A DNA stretch of 57,936 nucleotides, taken from positions 1 to 57,936 of the forward strand of contig JAUNTZ010000016.1 in NCBI GenBank assembly GCA_030538425.1. Reading direction: 5' to 3'. The DNA is from Paracoccus sp. (in: a-proteobacteria) (GTDB lineage: Bacteria > Pseudomonadota > Alphaproteobacteria > Rhodobacterales > Rhodobacteraceae). Both the position numbers and the translations under genes were made by a program. Numbering within the stretch: the stretch's first letter is position 1; the number at the start of each line of letters is the position of its first letter. The notes beneath the pieces are model-generated. The model searched no databases. It was not told the DNA's origin and saw only the letters and a program-made list of their open reading frames with translations. This document shows positions 26,283-35,506 of this stretch, in pieces.

Positions 26283-28328
26283 TTATTCAAACTCCATGAT
26301 CACATCATCGACCTTGAGGCTTTGCCCCGCCTCGGCGTTCACCGATTTGACCACCCCGCGGCGTTCGGCGCGCAGGATGTTTTCCATCTTCATCGCCTCG
26401 ACGGTGGCCAAAGCCTGACCCTCTTGCACCTCGTCGCCCTCAGCCACGTTGATCTTCACGACCAGACCCGGCATCGGGCAAAGCAGGAATTTCGAGGTGT
26501 CGGGCGCGACCTTCTCCGGCATCAGCCGGGCGAGTTCCGCCGCACGGGGGCTGCGGATCTGCACGCGCAGATCGGCACCACGCACGCGCAGGCGGTAACC
26601 GGCGGTGATCTTGTCTGCCTTCAGCACCAAAGGCGCGCCATCGACCATCAGCCGCGCAAGGCTCTGGCCCGGCACCCAGTCCGAGGTCACGCGCAGATCG
26701 CGCCCGCCCACCGTCACGGTCGAGCCTTCGCGGTCGGCCTTGATCTCAACCGGGAACTCGCGCCCGTCAATCGTGACCACCCAGTCGCTGCCCACGACCC
26801 GTTCGTGATTGTCCAGCCGCCCCGAGATGCGGGTGCGGCGGATCTCGGCCACGCGATACATCGCCGCCGCCGCCGCCGCGATGCGCTCCAGTTCGGTATC
26901 AGGCAGGGTCGCGCCTTCGAACCCTTCGGGATATTCCTCGGCGATGAAAGCCGTGGTGATCTCGCCCGAGACGAAGCGCGGATGGTCCATCACCGCCGAC
27001 AGGAAAGGCAGGTTATGGCCAATCCCCTCGACCTCGAAACTGTCAAGCGCGACCCGCATCGCCTCGATGGCCGCGCCGCGATCCGGCGCCCATGTGCAGA
27101 GCTTCGCGATCATCGGGTCGTAGAACATGCTGATCTCGCCGCCCTCGAACACGCCGGTATCGTTGCGCACGGCCTCTGCGCCGGTCTTGTCCGTCTGGCT
27201 GATCCATTTGCCGTTGTCGTTGAGCGGCCCCGCCGCCACCTCGACCGGCGGGCGATAGCGCGACAGCCGCCCGATCGAGGGCAGGAAGTTGCGATAGGGG
27301 TCTTCGGCGTAAAGGCGGCTTTCGATGGCCCAGCCGTTGATCTTCAGATCGTCCTGCGCGAAGGGCAGCTTTTCGCCCGCAGCAACCCGGATCATCTGCT
27401 CGACCAGGTCGATGCCGGTGATCAGCTCGGTGACGGGGTGTTCGACCTGAAGCCGGGTGTTCATCTCAAGGAAATAGAAATTGCGCGCGCCGTCCACGAT
27501 GAACTCGACTGTGCCCGCGCTTGCGTAACCGACCGCCTGCGCCAAGGCGACCGCCTGTTCGCCCATCGCGCGACGGGTTTCCGGGTCGAGGAAGGGCGAG
27601 GGGGCCTCTTCGATGACCTTCTGGTTACGCCGTTGGATCGAGCATTCACGTTCATGCAGATAGACCGCATTGCCATGGGTGTCGGCCAGAACCTGAATCT
27701 CGATATGGCGCGGTTGGGTGACGAATTTCTCGATGAAGATGCGGTCATCGCCAAAGCTGTTCGCAGCCTCATTCTTGGAGGATTCGAAGCCCTCGCGCGC
27801 CTCCTCGTCGTTCCAGGCGATGCGCATCCCCTTGCCGCCGCCGCCCGCCGAGGCCTTGATCATCACCGGATAGCCGATCTCGCCCGAGATCCTTACCGCC
27901 TCATCCGCATCGGCAATCAGCCCCATATAGCCCGGCACAGTCGACACGCCCGCCTCGGCGGCCAGCTTTTTCGAGGTGATCTTGTCGCCCATCGCCTCGA
28001 TGGCGCCTGCGGGCGGGCCGATGAATGCCACGCCCTCGGCCGCCAGAGCCTCGGCAAATGCCTTGTTCTCGGACAGGAAACCATAGCCCGGATGGACTGC
28101 CTCGGCCCCGGTCTGGCGGATCGCCTCCATGATCTTGTCGATCACGATATAGGACTGGTTCGCCGGGGGCGGGCCGATATGCACCGCCTCGTCGGCCATC
28201 TTGACATGAAGCGCGCCCCGGTCGGCATCGGAATAGACCGCCACGGTCTGAATGCCCATCTTGCGGGCGGTCTTGATAACGCGGCAGGCGATTTCGCCAC
28301 GATTGGCAATCAGGATCTTCTTGAACAT
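26283..28328 (-). CDS. pccA: propionyl-CoA carboxylase alpha subunit
   Basis: The 681-residue subunit has a biotin carboxylase module (KKILIANRGEIACRVIKTAR, then the ATP-grasp glycine loop KASAGGGGKGMRIAW, and EMNTRLQVEHPVTE) and a C-terminal biotinyl domain with the biotinylated Lys in VEAMKMENILRAE. The linking region, about residues 450-600, matches the BT domain typical of PccA. With PccB it carboxylates propionyl-CoA to (S)-methylmalonyl-CoA. GAGGAGCC precedes the ATG. pccB lies 1.6 kb upstream on the same strand, separated by five small genes. Confidence 0.95.
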   Translation of the reverse strand: MFKKILIANRGEIACRVIKTARKMGIQTVAVYSDADRGALHVKMADEAVHIGPPPANQSYIVIDKIMEAIRQTGAEAVHPGYGFLSENKAFAEALAAEGVAFIGPPAGAIEAMGDKITSKKLAAEAGVSTVPGYMGLIADADEAVRISGEIGYPVMIKASAGGGGKGMRIAWNDEEAREGFESSKNEAANSFGDDRIFIEKFVTQPRHIEIQVLADTHGNAVYLHERECSIQRRNQKVIEEAPSPFLDPETRRAMGEQAVALAQAVGYASAGTVEFIVDGARNFYFLEMNTRLQVEHPVTELITGIDLVEQMIRVAAGEKLPFAQDDLKINGWAIESRLYAEDPYRNFLPSIGRLSRYRPPVEVAAGPLNDNGKWISQTDKTGAEAVRNDTGVFEGGEISMFYDPMIAKLCTWAPDRGAAIEAMRVALDSFEVEGIGHNLPFLSAVMDHPRFVSGEITTAFIAEEYPEGFEGATLPDTELERIAAAAAAMYRVAEIRRTRISGRLDNHERVVGSDWVVTIDGREFPVEIKADREGSTVTVGGRDLRVTSDWVPGQSLARLMVDGAPLVLKADKITAGYRLRVRGADLRVQIRSPRAAELARLMPEKVAPDTSKFLLCPMPGLVVKINVAEGDEVQEGQALATVEAMKMENILRAERRGVVKSVNAEAGQSLKVDDVIMEFE

Positions 28329-28352
28329 GGCGGCTCCTCAACCGGCGGATGC

Positions 28353-28386
28353 AAAAACGCCGCCCGTGGCGGAACCACGGACGGCG
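28353..28386 (-). terminator. rho-independent terminator after the small lipoprotein genes
   Basis: On the minus strand CGCCGTCCGTGG pairs with CCACGGGCGGCG (one G-T pair) around 5 bases and is followed by TTTTT. It ends the transcript of the lipoprotein at 28426-28653 immediately before pccA, so pccA probably depends on read-through or its own promoter within the lipoprotein region. Confidence 0.88.
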
Positions 28387-28425
28387 CGAATGGAAAACCC
28401 AGCCCCTGCGGGGTGGATCAGATCT

Positions 28426-28653
28426 TTACTGGCACAGGCGAACGTCGTCGCACAGCGCACCGGCCGCGGCGCCGATGGCCGCGCCGCGCAGGCGGTCCCC
28501 GCCGCCCTTGCCGCGAACGGTCTGGACGGTATAGCCGGTGGCCGCGCCAATGATGGCCCGGTCGGCATCGGTCGGGTTGATGTTCTGGGTGCAGCCGGCG
28601 ACGCCTGCCACTGAAAGCGCGGCAACCGCCGCTGCAATGCGAAACTTGCGCAT
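28426..28653 (-). CDS. small lipoprotein (paralogue of the next gene)
   Basis: The 75-residue protein starts at the ATG at 28653 (MRKFRIAAAVAALSVAGVAG). A lipobox VAGC places the lipidated Cys near residue 21. The C-terminal part is a glycine-zipper-like GAAIGAAAGALCDDVRLCQ. The same ending appears in the upstream neighbour, so the two are diverged tandem duplicates. Function is unknown; glycine-zipper lipoproteins usually sit at the outer membrane. Confidence 0.8.
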   Translation of the reverse strand: MRKFRIAAAVAALSVAGVAGCTQNINPTDADRAIIGAATGYTVQTVRGKGGGDRLRGAAIGAAAGALCDDVRLCQ

Positions 28654-28710
28654 GGTTTTGTCCTTATATCTGTCAGACCCCACGCAGCGCGGGGCCTGCA
28701 TCCGGTTTCG

Positions 28711-28944
28711 TTACTGGCAGACGCCCACGTCGTCGCACAGCGCACCGGCGGCCGCGCCGACAAGGGCGCCAGTCGCGGCATTGCCGTCAACGGCCTTGGC
28801 CACGACCGCACCGGCGACCGCGCCACCGGCGGCGCGCTGAACGTCGGGCGAGATGCCATATTGGCCGTAGGGGTCGGCGCAAGCGGCAAGCGAGCCGACC
28901 ACAAGCGCGGCCCCGGCAAGACGGATGAGATTCGTTTTCTGCAT
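28711..28944 (-). CDS. small glycine-zipper lipoprotein
   Basis: The 77-residue protein has a signal peptide with lipobox SLAAC (Cys at about residue 22), a GGAVAGAVVAKAVDG linker and GALVGAAAGALCDDVGVCQ at the end. It shares the AGALCDDV-x-x-CQ tail, including both cysteines, with the gene 57 bases downstream. The conserved cysteine pair may form a disulfide in the periplasm. The function is unknown. Confidence 0.8.
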   Translation of the reverse strand: MQKTNLIRLAGAALVVGSLAACADPYGQYGISPDVQRAAGGAVAGAVVAKAVDGNAATGALVGAAAGALCDDVGVCQ

Positions 28945-29071
28945 GTTACACTGCCTTTTCGAGTTGCCCGTTTCCGGGTTCCATTGATTTGCAGAAGCAT
29001 CATGTCACGCAACGCCATGAACTGAAACTGACTTTGCCGTGAAAAAGATGAGAGCGGCGGGTTTTTGCGCA

Positions 29072-29476
29072 TTAATCCCACTCATCTTCATCGTCGAAAT
29101 CGGCATCGTCCCAATCGAATTCGGGCGGCGAGTCGGTGGCGAAAAGCTCAGGAAAACCGGCCTCGGCGCGGGCCATATCCACGCGCAGCAGTTGATCATA
29201 GCTGGCGGGGTCGAATTGGCCGACCGCGACCACCTCACGGTTGAGCAGCCAGGACAGCCGCCCGGCATCCAGATTGCCGCGCTCGAACGGCTCTTCGCCG
29301 AAATGGTTGATCAGCGCGGACAGAAAGCCCGCATCGGCGCGACGATCCGCGGGCGCACGGTCGCGAAAGCGTTCACGGGCGACCAGTTTGGTTGCGCCCT
29401 TCTTGTTGGCGCGGCGGATCGTGAACTGAAAATCAGAGGAGGGCAGGCGTGAGGGAAAGCCACGATGTTTCAGCAT
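29072..29476 (-). CDS. hypothetical protein with an acidic C-terminal tail
   Basis: The 134-residue soluble protein has a basic N-terminal half (IRRANKKGATKLVARERFRD) and ends in a very acidic stretch (FDWDDADFDDEDEWD). GGGGCG precedes the ATG. No family is recognised. It lies between small lipoprotein genes on the same strand. The charge split might serve RNA or protein binding, but that is guesswork. Confidence 0.6.
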   Translation of the reverse strand: MLKHRGFPSRLPSSDFQFTIRRANKKGATKLVARERFRDRAPADRRADAGFLSALINHFGEEPFERGNLDAGRLSWLLNREVVAVGQFDPASYDQLLRVDMARAEAGFPELFATDSPPEFDWDDADFDDEDEWD

Positions 29477-29545
29477 GACACGCCCCGGATGCCATGCCTC
29501 TGGCCGGGCTGGCGCGGGGGGAAAGCCCGCCCGCGCCGAACCGGA

Positions 29546-29695
29546 TCAGCGATATTTGCTGGTGTAAACCGGCTCTTGGGTGACGACCGGGGCCGGGGTG
29601 GTGAGAACCGGGCCGGGCGCGAATTCAGGCTGGCGCGGCTGGCACGCGGCGACGGTGCCGATAACGACGCAAGCGAGTGCGATTTTCTTGAACAT
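29546..29695 (-). CDS. small proline-rich lipoprotein of 49 residues
   Basis: The frame encodes MFKKIALACVVIGTVAAC (lipobox TVAAC, Cys18) followed by a proline-rich mature part that ends VYTSKYR. AGGAGCAG lies 8 bases before the ATG. It is below the usual ORF length cut-off but has an excellent signal, lipobox and ribosome site, so I consider it real. It resembles very small lipoproteins common in Rhodobacterales whose role is unknown. Confidence 0.75.
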   Translation of the reverse strand: MFKKIALACVVIGTVAACQPRQPEFAPGPVLTTPAPVVTQEPVYTSKYR

Positions 29696-29907
29696 ATGTC
29701 TCTGCTCCTGTGACGCGGGGCTTTGTTGCCCCGGCTTTTGGGTTCGGTATCACTCCGCACGGCTTGCGCGGATGGCGCCATAGTAGGCCCGCGCAGGGAC
29801 AAGGCATAGGCCCCGGCCCGATGGCGCGGGATCACATAATCGTGCTGTGGCTTGCTTGCATCAATGCGGGCCGTCATGGCATCCCCCTTTTTGCCGTCTG
29901 TCGCCTG

Positions 29908-31440
29908 TTACAACGGAATATTGTCGTGCTTTTTCCAAGGGTTCGACAGTTTCTTGTTGCGCAGGCTGGCGAAGGCGCGAGCCACACGCTTGCGGGTGCC
30001 GTGAGGTTGGATCACCTCATCGATGAAACCTTTTTCGGCGGCCACAAAGGGGTTTGCAAAGCGTTCTTCATAATCGCGGGTGCGCGCGGCGATCTTGTCG
30101 GGCTCACCCAACTCGCTGCGATAGAGGATCTCAACCGCGCCTTTCGCGCCCATCACAGCGATCTCCGCCGTGGGCCAGGCATAGTTGAAATCGCCGCGCA
30201 GATGTTTCGACGCCATCACGTCATAGGCGCCGCCATAAGCCTTGCGGGTGATGACGGTGACCTTCGGCACGGTCGCCTCGCCGTAAGCGAACAGCAGTTT
30301 CGCGCCATGCTTGATGACGCCGCCATATTCCTGCCCGGTGCCCGGCAGAAAGCCCGGCACATCGACAAGCGTCAGGATCGGGATCTCGAACGCATCGCAG
30401 AACCGCACGAACCGCGCCGCCTTGCGTGAGCTGTCAATGTCCAAGACCCCCGCCAGCACCATCGGCTGGTTGGCGACGACGCCCACGGTCTGCCCCTCGA
30501 TCCGGATGAAGCCGCAGATGATATTGCCCGCGAAATCCTTCTGGATCTCATAAAAATCGCCCTCATCGGCGATCTTGGTGATGAGTTCCTTCATGTCATA
30601 GGGCATGTTCGGATTGTCGGGGATCAGCGTGTCAAGGCTTTCCTCGATCCGGCCCGGCTCGTCGAAGAAGGGGCGCACCGGGGCCTTGTCGCGGTTCGAC
30701 AAAGGCAGAAAATCGAACAGGCGGCGGATCTCATACAGCGCCTCGACATCATTGTCGAAAGCCCCATCCGCGACCGAGGATTTCTTCGTATGGGTCGAGG
30801 CCCCGCCCAACTCCTCGGCGGTCACGACCTCATTGGTCACGGTTTTCACCACATCAGGGCCGGTCACGAACATATAGGAGGTGTCGCGGACCATGAAAAT
30901 AAAGTCCGTCATGGCCGGGCTATAGACCGCGCCGCCCGCGCAGGGCCCCATGATCACGCTGATCTGCGGGATCACGCCCGAGGCCATGATGTTGCGCTGA
31001 AACACCTCGGCATAGCCGGCAAGGCTGGCCACGCCTTCCTGAATCCGCGCGCCGCCCGAATCGTTGAGCCCGATCACCGGCGCGCCGTTCTGCATCGCCA
31101 TGTCCATGATCTTGCAGATCTTTTGCGCATGGGTCTCGGACAGAGAGCCGCCAAAGACCGTGAAATCCTGGCTGAACACATAGACCATGCGCCCGTTGAT
31201 CGTGCCCCAGCCCGTGACCACACCGTCACCTGCGGGGCGGTCGTTCTCCATCCCGAAATCGGTCGAGCGATGGGCGACGAACATATCGAACTCTTCAAAG
31301 CTGCCCTCGTCCAGCAGCAGCTCGACCCGTTCCCGCGCGGTCAGCTTGCCGCGCGCGTGCTGCGCGTCGATACGGCGCTGACCGCCACCCATGCGGGCGG
31401 CTTCGCGGCGTTCCTCAAGCTGGTTGTGAATGTCCTTCAT
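29908..31440 (-). CDS. pccB: propionyl-CoA carboxylase beta subunit
   Basis: The 510-residue carboxyltransferase begins [21 protein letters not shown] choose the second of two adjacent ATG codons (31440) because GAGGAGGCG is better spaced from it. Typical motifs are [20 protein letters not shown], the oxyanion-forming [32 protein letters not shown] and [21 protein letters not shown]. It transfers carboxyl from biotin on PccA to propionyl-CoA. It is divergent from alr, and palindromic operator candidates fill the gap. Confidence 0.96.
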   Translation of the reverse strand: MKDIHNQLEERREAARMGGGQRRIDAQHARGKLTARERVELLLDEGSFEEFDMFVAHRSTDFGMENDRPAGDGVVTGWGTINGRMVYVFSQDFTVFGGSLSETHAQKICKIMDMAMQNGAPVIGLNDSGGARIQEGVASLAGYAEVFQRNIMASGVIPQISVIMGPCAGGAVYSPAMTDFIFMVRDTSYMFVTGPDVVKTVTNEVVTAEELGGASTHTKKSSVADGAFDNDVEALYEIRRLFDFLPLSNRDKAPVRPFFDEPGRIEESLDTLIPDNPNMPYDMKELITKIADEGDFYEIQKDFAGNIICGFIRIEGQTVGVVANQPMVLAGVLDIDSSRKAARFVRFCDAFEIPILTLVDVPGFLPGTGQEYGGVIKHGAKLLFAYGEATVPKVTVITRKAYGGAYDVMASKHLRGDFNYAWPTAEIAVMGAKGAVEILYRSELGEPDKIAARTRDYEERFANPFVAAEKGFIDEVIQPHGTRKRVARAFASLRNKKLSNPWKKHDNIPL

Positions 31441-31516
31441 CATCGCCTCCTCGCGCGGGATCGCAGCCAATTTGCGAATGTTTAACGTGATGACAGTTGC
31501 GTAAAAAGAGTTATTC

Positions 31517-31536
31517 GGGATATTTGCAAATATTCC
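31517..31536. promoter_or_regulatory. TTTGCAAA palindrome upstream of pccB
   Basis: ATATTTGCAAATAT (31520-31533) is a perfect palindrome, extended by GG and CC at the ends to 20 bases with one mismatch. It lies 77-96 bases before the pccB start. TTTGCAAA resembles what I recall of the site bound by the propionate regulator PccR (ScfR family) of Rhodobacter sphaeroides. A variant, TTTGCGAA, lies at 31471-31478. Confidence 0.6.
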
Positions 31537-31549
31537 GCAGGGCAGGCGG

Positions 31550-31570
31550 TGCAAAATGCAAAACCGCAAA
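31550..31570. promoter_or_regulatory. threefold GCAAA direct repeat between pccB and alr
   Basis: TGCAAAATGCAAAACCGCAAA contains three GCAAA blocks at 7-8 base spacing. They match half of the TTTGCAAA palindrome 14 bases away and could be additional half-sites for the same regulator, nearer to alr. Confidence 0.4.
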
Positions 31571-31608
31571 CACCTTGACGCGGGCCACGCTTGGCGCAAT
31601 CTGCGCGC

Positions 31609-32637
31609 ATGACGCTTTACATCGACACAGAGGCCCTTGCGGCCAATTATCGCGCGCTTGCCACCTTGTCAGGACAGGCGCGGGCGGCAGCGGTGGTCAA
31701 GGCCGACGGCTACGGTCTGGGCATTGAGGTCGCGGGCCGGGTGCTGCGTGACGCGGGCGCGCGCGATTTCTTCGTCGCACTCGCCTCCGAGGCGCAGGCG
31801 CTGCGGCAGGCCGTGGGGCCGGGGCCGCGTATTTTCGTTCTGTCGGGGCATATGGAGGGTGAGGATCTGGGAGACGCCATCCCGATGCTCAACTCGCCCG
31901 AACAGTTCTTCCGCGACCGCGCCATGCGACCGGGCCGCCCCTTCGGCATTCAGCTCGACAGCGGCATGAACCGGCTTGGGCTGGAGCCTTCTGAGTGGGC
32001 CGTGATCCGCGATGAGGCGCTGAGCCTTGGCCCCGAACTGGTCATGTCGCATCTGGCCTGCGCCGACGCGCCCGAGCACCCGATGAACCGCCGCCAGCTG
32101 GACGCCTTTCGCGCCATGACCGATGGCATCACCGCGCCGCGCAGCTTTGCCGCGACCGGCGGCATCCTGCTTGGCCCTGACTATCATTTCGACCTGACCC
32201 GCCCCGGCATCGGCCTTTATGGCGGCCTGCCCTTTGCCGATGCGCAGCCGGTTGTGCGGCTGTCGCTGCCGGTGATCCAGACCCGCATCGTCGAGGAAGG
32301 CGAGCCGGTCGGCTATTCCAACACTTGGACCGCGCCGCGCCGCACCCGCGTCGCGACGGTGGCGGCGGGCTATGCCGACGGCATCCATCGCGCGCTGTCC
32401 TCTGACGGGCAGGGCGCGCGGCTGGGGCTGATGGCGGGCGATATTTCCTGTCCCGTGGTGGGCCGCGTCTCGATGGATCTGATCACAGTTGACGTGAGCG
32501 CGCTTGAGACGGTGCCTGATGCGCTTGATTTGATCAATGCGACCCAGACCGTCGATCAGGTGGCCGAGGCGATGGGCAGCATCGGCTATGAGGTGCTGAC
32601 CGGATTGGGGCGGCGCTACAGGCGCGAGATCCTTTGA
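31609..32637 (+). CDS. alr: alanine racemase
   Basis: The 342-residue PLP enzyme has the PLP-lysine segment [10 protein letters not shown] (Lys31) and the fold-III barrel with [14 protein letters not shown] and [26 protein letters not shown] and the catalytic Tyr region (VGYSNTW) are in place. It interconverts L- and D-alanine for the cell wall. The ATG at 31609 is used; a TTG six codons earlier is in frame. It precedes phoH on the same strand, with 146 bases between. Confidence 0.94.
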   Translation: MTLYIDTEALAANYRALATLSGQARAAAVVKADGYGLGIEVAGRVLRDAGARDFFVALASEAQALRQAVGPGPRIFVLSGHMEGEDLGDAIPMLNSPEQFFRDRAMRPGRPFGIQLDSGMNRLGLEPSEWAVIRDEALSLGPELVMSHLACADAPEHPMNRRQLDAFRAMTDGITAPRSFAATGGILLGPDYHFDLTRPGIGLYGGLPFADAQPVVRLSLPVIQTRIVEEGEPVGYSNTWTAPRRTRVATVAAGYADGIHRALSSDGQGARLGLMAGDISCPVVGRVSMDLITVDVSALETVPDALDLINATQTVDQVAEAMGSIGYEVLTGLGRRYRREIL

Positions 32638-32783
32638 TCTGGCGGTTCGCCCGCCCCGGCCAAGGCGCTGCGTCGTAAATCTTTGATCAAACTGCGGCAG
32701 AATCTGGCCCATGGGGCGGATCGGCACTTGCCTGCGGGGCCGGATATGCGCACCATTGACCCGAACCACCACCGGAGACCGAT

Positions 32784-33947
32784 TTGGGCCTGACGCCGAC
32801 CCCACCCGCCAATGCCGCGCCCTCTGAAACGCTGCTTGAATTTCCCGATAACCGCCTGCTGATCGACCTCTGCGGCGCCAATGACCGGCATCTGGCCCGG
32901 CTTGAGGAAGCCTTCGGCGTGCATATCCTGCGCCGTGGCAACCTGCTGGCGGTGGTTGGCGCGCCTGAGGCGCAGGCTGAGGCGGCGGGAGTGCTGAACG
33001 CGCTTTATGCCCGGCTGGAACAGGGCCGCCCGGTCGGCATGGCCGAGATCGAGGCCGCCTTGCGCATGGGCGCCGATCAGGTCGCCGACGCCCCGAGCCC
33101 CGCCGAACAGCTGGAAATGTTCGGCACCGGCCCGATTGAGCTGCGCACCCGCAAGAAAACCATTGAGCCGCGCACCGACGCGCAGCGCGACTATGTGCGC
33201 AATCTGTTCGCGAATGAGATGGGCTTTGGCATCGGCCCGGCGGGCACCGGCAAGACCTATCTGGCCGTCGCGGTCGGCGTCACCATGCTGATCGGCGGCC
33301 ATGTGGACCGGATCATCCTGTCGCGCCCCGCCGTCGAGGCGGGTGAGCGTCTGGGCTTTCTGCCGGGCGACATGAAGGAAAAGGTCGATCCCTATATGCA
33401 GCCGCTTTATGACGCGCTGAACGACTTTTTGCCCTCGAAACAGCTGCAAAAGCTGATGGAGGAAAAACGGATCGAGATCGCGCCGCTGGCCTTCATGCGC
33501 GGGCGGACGCTGGCCAACGCTTTTGTCGTGCTGGATGAGGCGCAGAACGCCACGACGATGCAGATGAAGATGTTCCTGACCCGGCTTGGCGAAGGCTCGC
33601 GCATGGTCATTACCGGCGACCGCAGCCAGATCGACCTGCCGCGCGGCACCCAGTCCGGTCTGGTCGAGGCAGAGAAGATCCTCAAGGATATCAAGGGGAT
33701 CAGCTTTAACTATTTCACCTCGAAGGATGTCGTCCGGCACCATCTGGTCGCCCGGATCATCGAGGCTTACGACGCCGAGGACGCCGCCGCCCTCGCGCGC
33801 GGCGAGAATGCGGACGGGCGGGCGCGTTGGGTGCCGCGCCGCGACCCGGGGTCGTCGGGGCGACGTCGCGAACGGGACGATGACGGCCCGCCCATTGCCG
33901 AAATGGAGCGCCGGACGGGGGCCTCGGACGGACCCGGCGATGGCTGA
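32784..33947 (+). CDS. phoH: PhoH-family ATPase
   Basis: The 387-residue protein has an N-terminal KH-like region, Walker A FGIGPAGTGKTYLAVAVG, the motif ILSRPAVEAGERLGFLPGD and Walker B VVLDEAQNAT, then MVITGDRSQIDLPRG. The start is a TTG with CGGAGACCGA in front. PhoH-like proteins take part in RNA/ribosome maintenance together with YbeY. The C-terminal 40 residues are charged and disordered. It overlaps ybeY by 8 bases. In many alphaproteobacteria miaB precedes it; here alr does. Confidence 0.93.
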   Translation: MGLTPTPPANAAPSETLLEFPDNRLLIDLCGANDRHLARLEEAFGVHILRRGNLLAVVGAPEAQAEAAGVLNALYARLEQGRPVGMAEIEAALRMGADQVADAPSPAEQLEMFGTGPIELRTRKKTIEPRTDAQRDYVRNLFANEMGFGIGPAGTGKTYLAVAVGVTMLIGGHVDRIILSRPAVEAGERLGFLPGDMKEKVDPYMQPLYDALNDFLPSKQLQKLMEEKRIEIAPLAFMRGRTLANAFVVLDEAQNATTMQMKMFLTRLGEGSRMVITGDRSQIDLPRGTQSGLVEAEKILKDIKGISFNYFTSKDVVRHHLVARIIEAYDAEDAAALARGENADGRARWVPRRDPGSSGRRRERDDDGPPIAEMERRTGASDGPGDG

Positions 33948-34428
33948 GATCGACACGATCATCGAGGATGACAGATGGGCCGAAACTGGGCTTGAGGAAC
34001 TGGCCATACGGGCCGGGCGGGCGGTTCTGGACCATCTGGGGCTTGACGCTGAGATCGTGGTGATGGGCTGCGACGATGCCCGCATTGCCGCGCTGAACGC
34101 CGATTTTCGCGGCAAGCCGCGCCCGACCAATGTGCTGTCCTGGCCCTCGGTCGAACATGCCCCGCGCATCGCGGGCGCGGTCCCGGTGCCGCCCGACACG
34201 GACGAATTGGGCGATATCGCCATCGCCTTTGAGACCTGCGCGGCTGAGGCGCGCGCGCAGGGCAAGCCCTTTGCCGATCACGTCACCCATCTGATCGTCC
34301 ATGCCGCCTTGCATCTGGCGGGCTATGATCACGACGATGAGGCCGATGCCGAAACGATGGAAGAGACCGAGCGGGTCATTCTGGCCTCGCTTGGCATTTC
34401 CGATCCGTATCAAGAGGTTACAACATGA
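33940..34428 (+). CDS. ybeY: endoribonuclease YbeY (16S rRNA maturation)
   Basis: The 162-residue metalloprotein shows the zinc motif HLIVHAALHLAGYDHD (HxxxHxxGxDH) and the upstream NADFRGKPRPTNVLSWP. YbeY processes the 3' end of 16S rRNA and takes part in ribosome quality control. Start and stop overlap phoH and corC, respectively, so the three are translated as one unit. Confidence 0.95.
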   Translation: MAEIDTIIEDDRWAETGLEELAIRAGRAVLDHLGLDAEIVVMGCDDARIAALNADFRGKPRPTNVLSWPSVEHAPRIAGAVPVPPDTDELGDIAIAFETCAAEARAQGKPFADHVTHLIVHAALHLAGYDHDDEADAETMEETERVILASLGISDPYQEVTT

Positions 34429-35351
34429 GCTCCGAGCCCTCCCAATCCGCGGGCCCGCCGCCCGACCTGGCCGCGGCGCCCGCAAGCTGGGCCGATGGCG
34501 TCGGCGGCGAAGGCCGCGACCTGCCCGCCTCGCGCGGGTTTCTGGGGCGGCTGCTTGGGGCCTTCTCAACCGACGCGCCCGATGCCGCCGAGGACTCGGT
34601 CGGCCACCGCGCCGCTGCGCCAAGCGCGCCCGGCATGGTGAACCTGCGCCGGCTGCGCGTCGATGACGTGGCGGTGCCCAAGGCGGAAATCGTCGCAGCC
34701 CCGGTGACCACGCCGCTGGACCAATTGGTCGAGATGTTCCGCGAACACGGCTTTTCCCGCATCCCGGTCTTTCGCGGCACGCTGGACAGCCCGCTTGGGC
34801 TTGTCCATCTCAAGGATCTGGCGCTGAAACACGGCTTTGGCGCGCGCCCCTCGGGCAAGTTCAGTCTGCGCCCGATGCTGCGCCCGCTGCTTTATGTGCC
34901 GCCTTCGATGTCCATCGGGGTTCTGCTGCAAAAGATGCAGAACGAACGTATCCACATGGCCCTTGTGATCGATGAATATGGCGGTGTGGACGGGCTTGTC
35001 ACCATCGAGGACCTGATCGAGCAGGTGATCGGCGAGATCGAGGATGAGCATGACGAGGAAGAGGGCGGGCTTTGGGTCGCCGAAAAGCCCGGCCAATGGC
35101 TGGTTCAGGCCCGCGCGCCGCTGGACGAGCTTGAGCAGGAAACCGGGCTGCCGCTTGTCACCGACGAAACCGATGATGAGGTGGACACGCTGGGCGGGCT
35201 GATCTTCATGCTCGCGGGTCGCGTGCCCCTGCGCGGCGAGGTGATCCCCCACGCCTCGGGCGTCGAATTCGAGGTCGTCGATGCCGACCCGCGCCGGATC
35301 AAGCGCGTGCGCATGCGCGCCCCCTCGGCGGTGGCTCCGCCTGCGAGTTGA
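34425..35351 (+). CDS. corC: CorC/HlyC-family CBS-domain protein
   Basis: The 308-residue protein has an N-terminal low-complexity part, then the two CBS repeats (about 75-200) with DVAVPKAEIVAAPVTTPLDQ, FSRIPVFRGTLD and VIDEYGGVDGLVTIEDLIEQ, and a C-terminal CorC_HlyC/transporter-associated domain (DETDDEVDTLGGLIFMLAGR, ASGVEFEVVDADPRRIKRVR). It probably gates or supports magnesium/cobalt handling. It is ATGA-coupled to ybeY. A decayed copy of its final 45 codons follows its stop in the same frame. Confidence 0.93.
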   Translation: MSSEPSQSAGPPPDLAAAPASWADGVGGEGRDLPASRGFLGRLLGAFSTDAPDAAEDSVGHRAAAPSAPGMVNLRRLRVDDVAVPKAEIVAAPVTTPLDQLVEMFREHGFSRIPVFRGTLDSPLGLVHLKDLALKHGFGARPSGKFSLRPMLRPLLYVPPSMSIGVLLQKMQNERIHMALVIDEYGGVDGLVTIEDLIEQVIGEIEDEHDEEEGGLWVAEKPGQWLVQARAPLDELEQETGLPLVTDETDDEVDTLGGLIFMLAGRVPLRGEVIPHASGVEFEVVDADPRRIKRVRMRAPSAVAPPAS

Positions 35352-35354
35352 GGC

Positions 35355-35506
35355 GGGGGCTGTCTTGAAGGCCGGGTTCCGGCGCGCGATGAGCTGCTCG
35401 CGTCGGGCGTCGAGTTTGAGGTCTCGATGCCAGCCCGCGCCGGATCAAACGCGCGTTGGCGCGTGCGCGTTTGGTCTTGCCTCAGTATCAAGCTGAGCAG
35501 GATTAG
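35355..35506 (+). pseudogene. decayed duplicate of the corC 3' end
   Basis: Three bases after the corC TGA, in the same frame, the sequence reads CLEGRVPARDELLASGVEFEV, where corC has LAGRVPLRGEVIPHASGVEFEV. One base is missing after that (GAGGTCTCG against GAGGTCGTCG). The shifted frame continues VDASPRRIKRALARAR and ends at a TAG at 35504-35506, where corC has VDADPRRIKRVRMRAP. The ASGVEFEV blocks are 147 bases apart. It is a diverged, frameshifted second copy of the corC tail. Confidence 0.85.

Noticed and set aside
26130-28553. 807-codon plus-strand frame opposite pccA
   Set aside because: pccA on the other strand has full biotin carboxylase and biotinyl motifs; the frame has none.
32616-34265. 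549-codon minus-strand frame opposite phoH and ybeY
   Set aside because: No domain is seen and the plus-strand genes are beyond doubt.
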